From NCBI RefSeq assembly GCF_001545925.1, contig NZ_LMVQ01000560.1, positions 1-51,049 on the forward strand: 51,049 bases of DNA, read 5' to 3'. The notes under the pieces were generated by a model, which worked only from the letters and a program-made list of their open reading frames with translations, ran no database searches and was not told the DNA's origin. The first letter of the stretch is position 1; each line of letters begins with the position of its first letter. The position numbers and the translations under genes were made by a program. This DNA comes from Mycobacterium sp. NAZ190054. GTDB taxonomy: Bacteria; Actinomycetota; Actinomycetes; Mycobacteriales; Mycobacteriaceae. Below are positions 35,836 to 48,186 of the stretch, in pieces.

Positions 35836-38183
35836 AGGCCCGGGCCGACGACTTCGCCGCCTACACCGCTGTCGACGGCGCTCTGGTACTGGCGTCGGTG
35901 TCCTCACCCGCCGAGCAGGCGCTGCTGCGCGACTGGCTGGAAAGTCAGCGGCGCACACACCCCGAGTCGAAGATCGAAGTGCTCACGTTGCCCGTCGACG
36001 ACGATCCGCCCGCCGCCGTGCTGGCGCAGCTGGTCGAGCTGCTCCAGGCCGACGACGACCGCTCGGTGGTGCCGGTGCGGGTGTTCTGGGTTCCGGGCGG
36101 CCTGCCGACCCGGTCCAAGGTCGTCGCGGTGCTGTCCGGGCGTGATACCTACCGCCCGCCCAGAGTCCTGCAACACGCGATCCTGAAACGGGATCCGTCC
36201 CGGGCCCGCGTGGTCGCCGGGGAACCGGCAAAGGTGTCCGAACTCCGGCAGCGCTGGAGTGAGACCACTGTCGCCGAGAACCCCAGGGAGTTCGCGCGTT
36301 TCGTGATCCGGCGGGCGATCCTGGCCATCGAACGCGTCGAGTTGCGACTGCTCGGCCCTGAGTACAAGTCGCCCCGGCTGATCAAACCGGAGGTGCTGAC
36401 CTCGGCGCGGTTCCGTGAGGGGCTGGCGAAGATCCCGGGTGCCACCGTCGAGCAGGCGGGGGAGATGCTCGACGAACTCGCCACCGGCTGGAGCCGCTTC
36501 TCGGTCGACCTCATCCCGTCGCTGGGACGCGCGATCTTCAGTCGCGGCTTCGACCCGAACATCGACTACGACCGCGGCGAGGTCGAGTCGATGCGCCGCG
36601 CCCTGGAAGCCCACCCGGCGGTGCTGCTGTTCTCGCACCGGTCCTACCTCGACGGTGTCATCGTCCCGGTGGCGATGCAGGAGAACCGGTTACCACCGGT
36701 GCACACCTTCGCGGGCATCAACCTGTCGTTCGGTTTCATGGGCCCGCTGATGCGCCGCTCCGGGGTGATCTTCCTGCGGCGCAAGCTCGACGATCCGCTG
36801 TACAAGTTCGTGCTGCGCCAGTTCGTCGGCTACATCGTCGAGAAACGGTTCAACCTGTCGTGGGCGATCGAGGGAACCCGGTCACGCACCGGAAAGATGT
36901 TGCCGCCCAAGCTCGGTCTGCTCGCCTATGTCGCCGACGCCTACCTGGACGGCCGCAGCGACGACATCCTGTTGCAGCCGGTGTCGATCAGCTTCGACCA
37001 GCTGCACGAGACCGCCGAGTACGCGTCCTACGCCCGGGGCGGCGAGAAGACCCCCGAAGGGTTGTCCTGGCTGGTGAACTACATCCGGGCCCAGGGTGAG
37101 CGCAACTACGGCAAGATCTATGTCCGCTTCCCGGAAGCGGTCTCGATGCGCGAATACCTCGGCGAGCCGCACGGACCGTTGGCGACCGACGAGGCCGCCA
37201 AACGTCTGGCCATGCAGAAGATGGCCTTCGAGGTCGCGTGGCGCATCCTGCAGGTCACCCCGGTGAACGCGACCGGGCTGGTGTCGGCACTGTTGCTCAG
37301 CACCCGCGGCATCGCGCTGACCCTCGACCAGTTGCACCACACCCTGCAGGACTCGCTGGACTATCTGGAGCGCAAGCAGACCCCGATGACCAACAGCGCG
37401 TTGCGGTTGCGGACTCCCGAAGGGGTGCGGGCCGCGCTCGACGCGCTGTCGGGCGGGCACCCGGTGACCCGGACCGACGGCGGCCGCGTCACCGTGTGGA
37501 ACATCGCCCCTGAGGACGAGTTGGAGGCCGCGTTCTACCGCAACTCCGTCATCGACGCGTTCCTGGAGACCTCACTGGTCGAACTGGCGCTGGCCTACGC
37601 CGCCCGCGCGGACACCGACCGGCTGGACGCGTTCTGGACCCAGGTGATGCGGCTGCGCGACCTGCTCAAGTTCGAGTTCTACTTCGCCGACTCGGCCGGC
37701 TACCGCGAGCACGTCGCACAGGAGATGTCGTGGCATGCGGACTGGGAGGACGACGTCCTGGCGGGCGGGGAGCGGATCGACGCGCTGCTGCAGGAGAAAC
37801 GGCCGGCGATCGCGGGACCGCTGCTGCGCCCGTTCTTCGAGGCGTATCAGATCGTCGCCGACGCGCTCATCGACGCCCCGGCCGAGATCTCGGAGAAGGA
37901 CCTGACGGCCAAGGCGCTCGGGCTCGGCCGGCAGTACGTCGCGCAGGGCCGGGTGCAGAGCACCGAGTCGGTGTCGGCGCTGCTGTTCGCGACCGCCCGG
38001 CAGGTCGCCGCGGACCAGCATCTGCTGGAGCCGGCCGCAGATCTGGCCGAACGCCGGAAGGCCTTCCGCGCGGAACTGCGCGGCATCCTCGGGGACATGG
38101 ACGCGGTCGACCGCTGCGCGCGCAGGCAGTTCTTCGCCCGCGAGCGCAGGCCCCGGGAGCAGCACAACGACCCTGTGTCGTAG
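35832..38183 (+). CDS. plsB2: Glycerol-3-phosphate 1-O-acyltransferase
   Basis: 783-residue PlsB-type enzyme that acylates glycerol-3-phosphate at position 1, the first step of phospholipid and triacylglycerol synthesis; peripheral membrane protein. Acyltransferase block [10 protein letters not shown] (His269, Asp274), block [20 protein letters not shown], block [19 protein letters not shown] and block [18 protein letters not shown] long helical N-terminal region ([17 protein letters not shown] onwards) and a C-terminal domain are as in PlsB. Syntenic with Rv2482c. The GTG start overlaps the plsC stop by 4 bases. Confidence 0.95.
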   Translation: MKARADDFAAYTAVDGALVLASVSSPAEQALLRDWLESQRRTHPESKIEVLTLPVDDDPPAAVLAQLVELLQADDDRSVVPVRVFWVPGGLPTRSKVVAVLSGRDTYRPPRVLQHAILKRDPSRARVVAGEPAKVSELRQRWSETTVAENPREFARFVIRRAILAIERVELRLLGPEYKSPRLIKPEVLTSARFREGLAKIPGATVEQAGEMLDELATGWSRFSVDLIPSLGRAIFSRGFDPNIDYDRGEVESMRRALEAHPAVLLFSHRSYLDGVIVPVAMQENRLPPVHTFAGINLSFGFMGPLMRRSGVIFLRRKLDDPLYKFVLRQFVGYIVEKRFNLSWAIEGTRSRTGKMLPPKLGLLAYVADAYLDGRSDDILLQPVSISFDQLHETAEYASYARGGEKTPEGLSWLVNYIRAQGERNYGKIYVRFPEAVSMREYLGEPHGPLATDEAAKRLAMQKMAFEVAWRILQVTPVNATGLVSALLLSTRGIALTLDQLHHTLQDSLDYLERKQTPMTNSALRLRTPEGVRAALDALSGGHPVTRTDGGRVTVWNIAPEDELEAAFYRNSVIDAFLETSLVELALAYAARADTDRLDAFWTQVMRLRDLLKFEFYFADSAGYREHVAQEMSWHADWEDDVLAGGERIDALLQEKRPAIAGPLLRPFFEAYQIVADALIDAPAEISEKDLTAKALGLGRQYVAQGRVQSTESVSALLFATARQVAADQHLLEPAADLAERRKAFRAELRGILGDMDAVDRCARRQFFARERRPREQHNDPVS

Positions 38184-38202
38184 ATCGCCCTGGAGAAGGT
38201 CA

Positions 38203-38208
38203 TACGCT
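38203..38208 (+). promoter_or_regulatory. -10 hexamer for the leaderless CopD-CtaG gene
   Basis: TACGCT ends 6 bases before ATG 38215 in the 31-bp gap after plsB2; no Shine-Dalgarno sequence. Confidence 0.45.
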
Positions 38209-38214
38209 GGGCAC

Positions 38215-40233
38215 ATGACCTCTGCCGCCCGCACCGCGCCGATCGGTGTGCACCGCGCACCGGTGCCGGCGGTGCTGTACGGCGTCGCGGTGCTGGCCGG
38301 TGTCACCGCCGCGGCGCTGTCGGCGCTGTCGCTCGCCGAGGCGCTGACCGCCACCGGGCTGCCCGATCCCGGACCGGTGACCAGCTACGGCCTGCCGTTC
38401 GTGAGAGCCGCCGGCGAGATCGCGGCGGTGACCGCCACGGGCGCGTTCCTGTTCGCCGCGTTCATGGTGCCGCCCCAGCCGAACGGTGTCCTCGACGCCG
38501 CCGGCTACCGCGCGCTGCGCACCGGGACCGCGGCCGCGGGCCTCTGGGCGGTGTGCGCGGTGCTGATGGTGCCGCTGACGGTGTCCGACGTCAGTGGTCA
38601 GCCGCTGACGACGCGGCTGAGCCCGGCCGACATCTGGGCGGTGGCCGACCTGATCGACATCGCGGGCGCGTGGCGGTGGACGGCGTTGCTGGCGGTCCTG
38701 GTCACCGTCGTCAGCATTCCGGTGCTGCGCTGGTCCTGGACCCCGGTGCTGTTCGCCGGTTCGCTGCTCACGCTGCTGCCGCTGGGGCTGACGGGGCACT
38801 CGTCGTCGGGCGGCGCGCACGACATCGCGACCAACAGCCTGCTGATCCACCTCGTCGCCGGGGCGATCTGGGCGGGCGGACTGCTGGCGCTGCTGGCGCA
38901 CGCGATGCGGGGTGGCGATCACGGGGCTCTGGCCGCGCGCCGGTTCTCGGCGGTCGCGCTGTGGTGCTTCGTCGCGATGGCGCTCAGCGGTTTGATCAAC
39001 GCGCTGGTCCGGGTGCGGCCCGCCGACCTGGTGAGTACCGGCTACGGGATGTTGCTCCTGGCCAAGGCCGCGGCGCTGATAGCCCTCGGCGTGCTGGGCT
39101 GGCAGCAGCGCCGCCGGGGGCTGGCCGCGTTGCGCCACGATCCCGGTGCGCGGGGTCCGCTGATCCGGCTCGCACTCGTCGAGGCCGTCATCTTCGCGCT
39201 CACCTTCGGTGTCGCGGTCGCGCTCGGGCGCACCCCGCCGCCGCCCCCGCTGAACACGGATTTGTCGATCCCCGCGGTCGAGATCGGCTACGACCTCGCC
39301 GGCCCGCCGACGCTGGGGCGGATGCTGTTCGACTGGCGCTTCGACCTGGTGTTCGGCACCGCAGCGATCGTGTTCGCGCTGGTGTACGTCGCCGGTGTGA
39401 TCCGGCTGCGGCGACGCGGCGACGCGTGGCCGGCGGGGCGGATCGTGGCATGGCTGCTCGGTTGCCTGGTTCTGCTGCTGGCGACGTCCTCGGGGATCGG
39501 GCGCTACATGCCGGCCATGTTCAGCATCCACATGGTCGCGCACATGCTGTTGTCGATGCTCGCGCCGATCCTGCTGGTGCTCGGCGCGCCGGTCACGCTG
39601 GCGCTGCGGGCCCTGCCCGCCTCCGGCCGCAACGACCCGCCCGGCCCGCGGGAATGGCTGCTCGCCGCGCTGCACTCGCGCGTCTCGCAGGTGCTGACCA
39701 ACCCGTTCGTCGCGACCGCGCTCTTCATCGTCGGGTTCTACGGCCTGTACTTCGGCGGCATCTTCGATGCGGCCGCGGGCAGCCACTTCGCCCACCTGGC
39801 GATGAACCTGCACTTTTTGCTCAGCGGCTACCTCTTCTACTGGGTGGTCATCGGTGTCGACCCCACCCCGCGGCCGCTCCCGCCGCTGGGCAAGCTCGCG
39901 ATGGTGTTCGCGTCGCTGCCGCTGCACGCGTTCTTCGGGGTGGTGCTGATGAGCACGCAGTCGGTGATCGCCGAGAGTTTCTACCGCTCACTGCAACTGA
40001 GCTGGCACACCGACCTGCTCGGGGACCAGAAGCTCGGCGGCGGCATCGCCTGGGCCGCGGGCGAGGTGCCGCTGGTGGTGGTGCTCGTCGCGTTGTTCGT
40101 GCAGTGGCGCCGCACCGACGAGCGGACCGCCAAACGTCTGGACCGCGCCGCCGAACGTGACGACGACGCCGACCTCGCGGCCTACAACAACATGCTGGCC
40201 GAACTCGCGCGCCGGGAGCGCGAGCGCGGCTGA
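38215..40233 (+). CDS. CopD / CtaG-domain fusion membrane protein (copper handling, oxidase assembly)
   Basis: 672 residues, about 14 hydrophobic segments. N-terminal half (about 15-345) is CopD-like (LTGHSSSGGAHDIATNSLLIHLVAGAIWAGGL carries the copper-transport His pair pattern); C-terminal half (about 370-650) is a caa3-type CtaG domain (MFSIHMVAHMLLSMLAP, ARLPLGPREW-like cytosolic loop, HFAHLAMNLHFLLSGYLFYWVVIG), probably delivering copper to cytochrome oxidase or acting in copper resistance. Ends with a charged cytosolic tail (RLDRAAERDDDADLAAYN). The same two-domain architecture occurs in Rv0102. Lies immediately after plsB2 with its own -10. Confidence 0.88.
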   Translation: MTSAARTAPIGVHRAPVPAVLYGVAVLAGVTAAALSALSLAEALTATGLPDPGPVTSYGLPFVRAAGEIAAVTATGAFLFAAFMVPPQPNGVLDAAGYRALRTGTAAAGLWAVCAVLMVPLTVSDVSGQPLTTRLSPADIWAVADLIDIAGAWRWTALLAVLVTVVSIPVLRWSWTPVLFAGSLLTLLPLGLTGHSSSGGAHDIATNSLLIHLVAGAIWAGGLLALLAHAMRGGDHGALAARRFSAVALWCFVAMALSGLINALVRVRPADLVSTGYGMLLLAKAAALIALGVLGWQQRRRGLAALRHDPGARGPLIRLALVEAVIFALTFGVAVALGRTPPPPPLNTDLSIPAVEIGYDLAGPPTLGRMLFDWRFDLVFGTAAIVFALVYVAGVIRLRRRGDAWPAGRIVAWLLGCLVLLLATSSGIGRYMPAMFSIHMVAHMLLSMLAPILLVLGAPVTLALRALPASGRNDPPGPREWLLAALHSRVSQVLTNPFVATALFIVGFYGLYFGGIFDAAAGSHFAHLAMNLHFLLSGYLFYWVVIGVDPTPRPLPPLGKLAMVFASLPLHAFFGVVLMSTQSVIAESFYRSLQLSWHTDLLGDQKLGGGIAWAAGEVPLVVVLVALFVQWRRTDERTAKRLDRAAERDDDADLAAYNNMLAELARRERERG

Positions 40234-40251
40234 GGCCACCAACGTCATATT

Positions 40252-40287
40252 TTCAGATGTTCAGATATTCAGGTCTTGTGTTAGCGT
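40252..40287 (+). promoter_or_regulatory. ssbB promoter region with three tandem TTCAG octamers
   Basis: TTCAGATG-TTCAGATA-TTCAGGTC are three direct octamers (40252-40275). TAGCGT at 40282-40287 is a good -10, with TTCAGA at 40260-40265 at a 16-base spacing as -35. The transcript would have a leader of about 220 bases containing three GGCCGGCCC copies (40298, 40337, 40409). Confidence 0.4.
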
Positions 40288-40462
40288 CGGTGTAGCGGGC
40301 CGGCCCGGGCGACACGATGCAGCACATCGAGGTCGTGGCCGGCCCGCATCGGCGGTGGGTGTCGTCATCCCCAATCCGCGATTCATCCACAGGCTGCGGC
40401 ATCCCTCCGGCCGGCCCGCCGCCCGGTGTCGGCGGCCGAGCGCTCAATGGCGGTGTCATCGA

Positions 40463-40511
40463 CGGATCGGGCACGGTGTCCGATCCGCAGCCAGGAAATC
40501 GAGAAAGGCAC
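40463..40511 (+). promoter_or_regulatory. ssbB leader: hairpin plus shared GAGAAAGG block
   Basis: Perfect 8-bp stem CGGATCGG / CCGATCCG (40463-40487) followed by ATCGAGAAAGGCAC (40498-40511), which contains the ribosome-binding site. The ettA leader has the blocks GTCCGA, TCC(C)GCAG and the same 14-mer in the same order. Confidence 0.5.
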
Positions 40512-40515
40512 CACC

Positions 40516-40986
40516 ATGTTCGAGACACCGATCACCGTCGTCGGCACCATCGTCACCGCCCCGGATCGCCGGTGGGTGGGCGACCAGGAGCTGTTCAAGT
40601 TCCGGGTGGCCAGCAATTCGCGGCGCCGCACCGCCGACGGCACCTGGGAGCCGGGCAACTCGCTGTACGCGACGGTCAACTGCTGGGGCCGCCTGGTCAC
40701 CGGGGTCGGCGCCGGCCTCGGGAAGGGGGACCCCGTGATCGTTGTTGGCTATGTGTACACCAACGAATACGAGGACCGCGACGGTAATCGGCGGTCCTCG
40801 CTGGAGATCCGGGCCACCTCGGTGGGCCCCGATCTGGCGCGCTGCATCGTCCGCATCGAGAACCGCAGGCATCCCGAACCCGCGGCGCCGGCTGCCGACG
40901 TCGATCCGCAGGCCGGCGACAGCGAGGACCTCACCGACGGGCCCGATCCCACCGAGGACCCCCAGGCGCTGAAGCTGACCGCCTAG
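40516..40986 (+). CDS. ssbB: Second single-stranded DNA-binding protein (SsbB type)
   Basis: 156 residues with one OB fold: TPITVVGTIVTAPDRRWVGDQELFKFRVASNSRRR, SLYATVNCWGRLVTGVGAGLGKGDPVIVVGYV and RRSSLEIRATSVGPDLARC. Syntenic with Rv2478c, the mycobacterial SSB paralogue. The tail (about 115-156) is acidic/proline-rich but ends QALKLTA and lacks the DDxPF tip that recruits partner proteins in canonical SSB, so it likely binds ssDNA without the same protein network. ATG 40516 follows GAGAAAGG. Long structured leader, see the upstream entries. Confidence 0.9.
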   Translation: MFETPITVVGTIVTAPDRRWVGDQELFKFRVASNSRRRTADGTWEPGNSLYATVNCWGRLVTGVGAGLGKGDPVIVVGYVYTNEYEDRDGNRRSSLEIRATSVGPDLARCIVRIENRRHPEPAAPAADVDPQAGDSEDLTDGPDPTEDPQALKLTA

Positions 40987-41014
40987 CGGCCAACGCCGTC
41001 GATGCGGCCGCGCC

Positions 41015-41095
41015 TAGGATGGGGCCCGACTATCGCGCAGTCCGACATGATCCCGCAGATCGAGTACCGGGATCGAGAAAGGCACATCGAAGGCA
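41015..41095 (+). promoter_or_regulatory. ettA promoter -10 and structured leader
   Basis: TAGGAT at 41015-41020 is the likely -10, giving a leader of about 70 bases. It contains a 7-bp stem GATCCCG / CGGGATC (41049-41074) and the 14-mer ATCGAGAAAGGCAC (41072-41085) shared with ssbB; GAAGG precedes ATG 41096. Confidence 0.5.
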
Positions 41096-42769
<1,674 letters not shown>

Positions 42770-42883
42770 TCTCGTCGTGCGGACCAGGTAACCGGCGCGG
42801 ACGCGAACGCACGATCAACACCCAGTCAGGCGCCCGGTTGCGGCCAACGGCGGCCGGGGGCGCGTGCGAGTCAGGAGCGGCGA

Positions 42884-45800
42884 ATGTCGTTGAATCCAGG
42901 TGCCATCACCGGCTCGGCCGGCCGAGCGGTCCCCGCGGAGGTCGTCGACCGGTTGCTTCCCGCCTACCTGGCGACCTATCGCGGGCCCCACGCCGGCGCC
43001 CCCGGCTCGGAGGGCGCCGTCACGGGTCCGCTGCGGCGGCCCGGGACGGACACGGTCGACGGTCCCGCACTGGTCGGGGCCCAGTACCGGCTCGGCGCGC
43101 AACGGCCGCCGGGAGCCACCCGGGTCGCGGTGTACGCCGCGGACGTCGAGGGCGGGTTCGGGCCTGCGCTGCAGGTGGTCACGGACAACGCGACCATGCT
43201 GATGGACTCGATCACGGTGCTGCTGCACCGCACCGGGGTGGCCTACACCGCGATCATGAACCCGATCTTCCGGGTTCGCCGCGGCGCCGGTGGCGAGCTG
43301 CTGGACATCGTGCCCGCATCGCATGCGACTTTCGGCGACGGCGTCGACGAGACCTGGGTCCATGTGCAGCTGGCCGGCTCGGTGGACCGGCGTGCGCTGG
43401 CCGAGGTCGAACAGCTCCTGCCGCGGGTGCTCGCCGACGCCCGGCAGGTCGCACTGGATTCCACCGACATGGCCGCCGCGCTGCGCATCCTGGCCGCCGA
43501 GCTCGACGGCGACTCCGGGCGCCGGTTCCCGAGCCCCGACCGCAAGGACGTCGCCGCGCTGCTGCGGTGGCTGGCCGACGGTCATTTCGTGCTGCTGGGC
43601 TACCAGCGGTGCCCGGTCCGGGACGGCGAGGCCACCGTCGACGCCTCCAGCCGGCTCGGCGTGCTGCGTCTGCGCCAGGATGTGCTGCCGCAGCTGACCA
43701 ACAAGGACGAACTACTCACGTTGGCGCAGGCCACGATTCCGAGTTTCCTGCGTTACGGCGCCTATCCGCAGATCGTGGTGGTCCGTGAGCAGCCCGCCGA
43801 CGCCGGGGCCGACGACACCGCCGCGATCGAGCACCGCTTCGTCGGGCTGTTCACCGTCGCGGCGATGAACGCCAATGTGCTGGAGATCCCGTTGGTCTCC
43901 CGGCGCGTCAACGACGCGCTGGCGATGGCGCACCGGGACCCCAGCCATCCGGGACAGCTGCTGCTCGACATCATCCAGACCATTCCGCGCGCGGAGCTGT
44001 TCGCACTCAGTGCCAGGGGCCTGCTCGAGATGGCGATGGCGGTGGTCGACCTGGGGTCGCGGCGGCGCACGCTGCTGTTCCTGCGGGTGGACCCGCTCGC
44101 GCACTTCGTGTCGTGCCTGGTGTACCTGCCGCGTGACCGCTACACCACGGCCGTGCGGCTGCAGATGCAGGACATCCTGGTCCGCGAGCTCGGCGGCGTC
44201 AGCATCGACTACGCCGCCCGGGTCAGTGAATCCCCGTGGGCGGTGGTGCATTTCACCGTGCGGTTGCCGGAGGGGTCGCGCAGGCAGGACGTCGACGTCT
44301 CCGAATCCAACGAGTCACGCATCCAGGATCTGCTGACCGAAGCCGCCCGCACCTGGAGTGACCGCCTGATGGGCGCCGTCGCCGCCGGCAGCGCGGTCGA
44401 CCACGCCACCGCCGAGCATTACGCGTCGGCGTTCTCCGAGGTGTACAAGCAGGCGATCGAGCCCGGGCGCGCTCTCGAGGACATCGCGATCATCGAAGAG
44501 CTGCAGGACGATTCGGTCAAGTTGGTGCTCACCGACGGTGACGGCAGCACCGACGAGGGGGTCGCGGTCCTGAACTGGTACCTCGGTGGCCGGTCGGCGT
44601 CGCTGAGCCGGCTGCTGCCGATGCTGCAGTCGATGGGTGTCGTGGTGCTCGAGGAGCGGCCGTTCACGGTGACCCGCCCCGACGGCCTGCCGGTGTGGAT
44701 CTATCAGTTCAAGGTGTCGCCGCACCGCGGCGTCCCGGAAGCCCCGCCCGGCGCGGAGGGCGAGGCCCGTGCCCAGCGTTTCGCCGATGCCGTCACCGCC
44801 ATCTGGCACGGCTACGCCGAGATCGACCGGTTCAACGAGCTGGTGCTGCGGGCCGGGCTGACGTGGCAGCAGGTGTCCGTGCTGCGCGCCTACGCCAAAT
44901 ATCTCAAGCAGGCCGGGTTCTCGTACAGCCAGTCCCACGTCGAATCGGTGCTCAACGACAACGCCGGCACCGCGCGCTCGCTCATCGAGCTGTTCGAGGC
45001 GTTGTTCCGTCCGGTCGAGCAGAACGCCGGCGGCGCCAACCGCGACGCGCAGGCCGCCGCCGCCGCGGTCGCCGCCGACATCGACGCGCTGGTCAGCCTC
45101 GATACCGACCGGGTGCTGCGGGCGTTCGCGTCGATGATCCAGGCCACCCTGCGCACGAACTACTTCGTCACCCGCCCGGACTCGGCGCGGGCGCGGAACG
45201 TGTTGTCGTTCAAGCTGGATCCCGAACACATCGACGAGCTCCCGTTGCCGCGGCCGAAGTTCGAGATCTTCGTGTACTCGCCCCGCGTGGAGGGGGTGCA
45301 CCTGCGGTTCGGCTTCGTCGCCAGGGGCGGGCTGCGCTGGTCGGACCGCCGCGAGGACTTCCGCACCGAGATCCTGGGGCTGGTCAAGGCCCAGGCGGTG
45401 AAGAACGCGGTCATCGTGCCGGTCGGCGCCAAGGGCGGCTTCGTGGTGAAGAACCCGCCGGCGCCCACGGGTGACGCCGCCGCCGACCGCGACGCCACCC
45501 GCGAGGAGGGCGTGGCCTGCTACCGGTTGTTCATCTCCGGCCTGCTGGACGTCACCGACAACGTCGACAAGGTCAGCGGTGATGTCGTCACCCCGGCCGA
45601 GGTCGTCCGCCGCGACGGTGACGACGCGTATCTGGTGGTCGCCGCCGACAAGGGGACCGCGACGTTCTCCGACATCGCCAACGATGTCGCGAAGTCCTAC
45701 GGGTTCTGGCTGGGGGACGCGTTCGCCTCCGGTGGATCGGTGGGTTACGACCACAAGGCGATGGGGATCACCGCCAAGGGCGCGTGGGAATCGGTGAGGA

Positions 45801-47770
45801 GGCATTTCCGCGAGATGGGTGTGGACACCCAGACCGAGGACTTCACCGTCGTCGGGGTCGGCGACATGAGCGGGGACGTGTTCGGCAACGGCATGCTGCT
45901 CTCCAAGCACATCCGGCTGCTCGCCGCGTTCGACCACCGGCACATCTTCATCGACCCGAACCCCGACGCCGCGACGTCCTGGGAGGAACGCAAGCGGCTG
46001 TTCGACCTGCCGCGCTCCAGCTGGGACGACTACGACAAGTCGCTGATCAGCGCGGGCGGGGGAGTGTACAGCCGGCAGCAGAAGTCGATCACGGTCAGCC
46101 CGGAGGCGCGGGCGGCTCTCGGCCTCGACGACGCCGTCACCGAGCTGACGCCGCCGGCGCTGATGAAAGCGATCCTCAAGGCGCCCGCCGATCTGCTGTG
46201 GAACGGCGGCATCGGCACCTACGTCAAGGCCGAGACCGAAGCCGACATCGACGTCGGTGACCGCGCCAACGACGCGGTGCGCGTCAATGGAAATCAGGTG
46301 CGCGCCAAGGTGATCGGCGAGGGCGGCAACCTCGGCGTGACCTCGTTGGGGCGCATCGAGTTCGACTTGTGCGGCGGTCGCATCAACACCGATGCACTCG
46401 ACAACTCGGCCGGGGTGGACTGCTCCGACCACGAGGTCAACATCAAGATCCTGATCGACTCCCTGGTCACCGCCGGCAAGGTGGCGGCCGAGGACCGCAC
46501 CGACCTGCTGCTGTCGATGACCGACGAGGTGGGCCGGCTGGTGTTGGCCGACAACGAGAGCCAGAACGATCTGATGGGCACCAGTCGGGCCAACGCGGCC
46601 AGCCTGCTGAACGTGCACGCCCGGATGATCAAGGACCTCGTCGCCGAACGGGGGCTCAACCGGGAGCTGGAGGCGCTGCCCTCGGAGAAGGAGATCCGGC
46701 GCCGCACCGACGCCGGGCTGGGGTTGACCTCACCGGAGCTCGCCACGCTGATGGCCCACGTCAAGCTGGCGCTGAAGGCCGACCTGCTCGACGGCGACCT
46801 GCCCGACCAGGAGGTGTTCGCCTCCCGGCTGCCGTCGTATTTTCCCGCCACTCTGCGCGAGCAGTTCGGACCCGACATCCGGGCGCATCAGCTGCGCCGC
46901 GAGATCGTCACCACGATGCTGGTCAACGACGTCGTCGACACGGCGGGCATCTCGTATGCCTACCGCGTCACCGAGGACGTCGGGGTCGGGCCCGTCGACG
47001 CGATCCGCAGCTTCGTCGCCGTCGACGCCATCTTCGGCGTGGGACGGGTGTGGCGCCAGATCCGGCAGGCGGGCCTCAACGGGGCGCCGGTGGCGGTCAC
47101 CGACCGGATGACGCTCGACCTGAGGCGGCTGATCGACCGGGCCGCGCGGTGGCTGCTGAACTACCGCCCGCAGCCGTTGGCGGTCGGCGCCGAGATCAAC
47201 CGGTTCGCCGAGAAGGTGGCGGCGTTGGCACCGTCCATGCCGGAGTGGCTGCGCGGTGACGACAAGGCGATCGTCGCCAAGGAGGCCGGTGAGTTCAGCT
47301 CCCACGGCGTGCCTGACGACGTCGCGTACAAGGTGGCCTCCGGGCTGTACCAGTTCAGCCTGCTCGACGTGATCGACATCGCCGACATCGTCGACCGCGA
47401 TCCGGCCGAGGTCGCCGACGCGTACTTCGCGTTGATGGATCACCTCGGCACCGACGGACTGCTGACCGCGGTGTCCCGACTGTCACGCAACGACCGGTGG
47501 CACTCGTTGGCGCGCTTGGCGATTCGCGACGACATCTACGGGTCGCTGCGAGCGCTGTGTTTCGACGTGCTGGCCGTGGGGGAGCCCGACGAGAACGGCG
47601 TCGAGAAGATCGCCGAGTGGGAGATGACCAACAGCTCCCGGATCAGCCGGGCGCGGCGCACCCTGACCGAGTTGTACGAGAGCGGGGAGCACGATCTGGC
47701 CACCCTGTCGGTGGCGGCCCGCCAGATCCGGAGCATGACGAGAACCAGTGGAACGGGATCGAACGGGTGA
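42884..47770 (+). CDS. gdh: NAD-specific glutamate dehydrogenase, large (180-kDa) class
   Basis: 1628-residue L-glutamate dehydrogenase, converting glutamate to 2-oxoglutarate and ammonia. Long N-terminal regulatory part (about 1-800) with ACT-like repeats, then the catalytic domain: [37 protein letters not shown] (substrate Lys), [16 protein letters not shown] (NAD-binding) and [16 protein letters not shown]-terminal region follows to ITRAR-like RTSGTGSNG. In mycobacteria this enzyme is inhibited by unphosphorylated GarA. Syntenic with Rv2476c. ATG 42884 has AGGAG 8 bases upstream. The 114-bp gap after ettA holds an imperfect GC-rich hairpin. The stop overlaps the thioesterase GTG by 4 bases. 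Confidence 0.96.
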   Translation: MSLNPGAITGSAGRAVPAEVVDRLLPAYLATYRGPHAGAPGSEGAVTGPLRRPGTDTVDGPALVGAQYRLGAQRPPGATRVAVYAADVEGGFGPALQVVTDNATMLMDSITVLLHRTGVAYTAIMNPIFRVRRGAGGELLDIVPASHATFGDGVDETWVHVQLAGSVDRRALAEVEQLLPRVLADARQVALDSTDMAAALRILAAELDGDSGRRFPSPDRKDVAALLRWLADGHFVLLGYQRCPVRDGEATVDASSRLGVLRLRQDVLPQLTNKDELLTLAQATIPSFLRYGAYPQIVVVREQPADAGADDTAAIEHRFVGLFTVAAMNANVLEIPLVSRRVNDALAMAHRDPSHPGQLLLDIIQTIPRAELFALSARGLLEMAMAVVDLGSRRRTLLFLRVDPLAHFVSCLVYLPRDRYTTAVRLQMQDILVRELGGVSIDYAARVSESPWAVVHFTVRLPEGSRRQDVDVSESNESRIQDLLTEAARTWSDRLMGAVAAGSAVDHATAEHYASAFSEVYKQAIEPGRALEDIAIIEELQDDSVKLVLTDGDGSTDEGVAVLNWYLGGRSASLSRLLPMLQSMGVVVLEERPFTVTRPDGLPVWIYQFKVSPHRGVPEAPPGAEGEARAQRFADAVTAIWHGYAEIDRFNELVLRAGLTWQQVSVLRAYAKYLKQAGFSYSQSHVESVLNDNAGTARSLIELFEALFRPVEQNAGGANRDAQAAAAAVAADIDALVSLDTDRVLRAFASMIQATLRTNYFVTRPDSARARNVLSFKLDPEHIDELPLPRPKFEIFVYSPRVEGVHLRFGFVARGGLRWSDRREDFRTEILGLVKAQAVKNAVIVPVGAKGGFVVKNPPAPTGDAAADRDATREEGVACYRLFISGLLDVTDNVDKVSGDVVTPAEVVRRDGDDAYLVVAADKGTATFSDIANDVAKSYGFWLGDAFASGGSVGYDHKAMGITAKGAWESVRRHFREMGVDTQTEDFTVVGVGDMSGDVFGNGMLLSKHIRLLAAFDHRHIFIDPNPDAATSWEERKRLFDLPRSSWDDYDKSLISAGGGVYSRQQKSITVSPEARAALGLDDAVTELTPPALMKAILKAPADLLWNGGIGTYVKAETEADIDVGDRANDAVRVNGNQVRAKVIGEGGNLGVTSLGRIEFDLCGGRINTDALDNSAGVDCSDHEVNIKILIDSLVTAGKVAAEDRTDLLLSMTDEVGRLVLADNESQNDLMGTSRANAASLLNVHARMIKDLVAERGLNRELEALPSEKEIRRRTDAGLGLTSPELATLMAHVKLALKADLLDGDLPDQEVFASRLPSYFPATLREQFGPDIRAHQLRREIVTTMLVNDVVDTAGISYAYRVTEDVGVGPVDAIRSFVAVDAIFGVGRVWRQIRQAGLNGAPVAVTDRMTLDLRRLIDRAARWLLNYRPQPLAVGAEINRFAEKVAALAPSMPEWLRGDDKAIVAKEAGEFSSHGVPDDVAYKVASGLYQFSLLDVIDIADIVDRDPAEVADAYFALMDHLGTDGLLTAVSRLSRNDRWHSLARLAIRDDIYGSLRALCFDVLAVGEPDENGVEKIAEWEMTNSSRISRARRTLTELYESGEHDLATLSVAARQIRSMTRTSGTGSNG

Positions 47771-48186
47771 CGGGTCAACAAGGGTTCACCGCGCCGGTGC
47801 ACGTGCGGTGGTCGGACATCGACATGTACCAGCACATCAACCACGCCACCATGGTCACGATCCTCGAAGAGGCCAGGATCCCGTTCCTGCGTGAGCCTTT
47901 CGGCGACGAGATCACGACGATCGGTCTGTTGATCGCCGAGGTGAACATCTCCTACAAGGCCCAGCTGAGGCTCATCGATTCGCCGCTGCAGGTGACGATG
48001 TTCGCCAAGCGGGTGCGCGCGGTCGACTTCACGGTGGGCTATGAGGTGCGCTCCGTCGGCGCAGCGCCGGACTCGCGTCCCGCGGTGACCGCCGACACCC
48101 AGCTTGCCGCGGTGCACATCGAAGAGCAGCGGCTGCAACGGCTGTCGGAGGCGCAGCGCGAGTATCTGCAGCGCTGGATGCGATGA
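47767..48186 (+). CDS. Hot-dog acyl-CoA thioesterase (4-hydroxybenzoyl-CoA thioesterase type)
   Basis: 139-residue single hot-dog: [29 protein letters not shown] contains the Asp of the 4HBT active site (D-M-Y-Q-H-I-N-H), and [16 protein letters not shown] the central strands. Syntenic with Rv2475c. Hydrolyses acyl-CoA of unknown chain type. GTG 47767 overlaps the gdh stop (GTGA), and its own stop overlaps the next gene, so it is translated with gdh, an unexplained but conserved partnership. Confidence 0.9.
   Translation: MTGQQGFTAPVHVRWSDIDMYQHINHATMVTILEEARIPFLREPFGDEITTIGLLIAEVNISYKAQLRLIDSPLQVTMFAKRVRAVDFTVGYEVRSVGAAPDSRPAVTADTQLAAVHIEEQRLQRLSEAQREYLQRWMR

Noticed and set aside
33925..35958. 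677-codon minus-strand frame with LLRRG repeats
   Set aside because: The repeats are the antisense reading of the plsC 15-bp tandem repeat; no independent evidence of coding.
44315..46618. 767-codon frame antisense to gdh
   Set aside because: Low-complexity, His/Gln/Arg-rich translation typical of the complementary frame of GC-rich genes; no start signals or domain.
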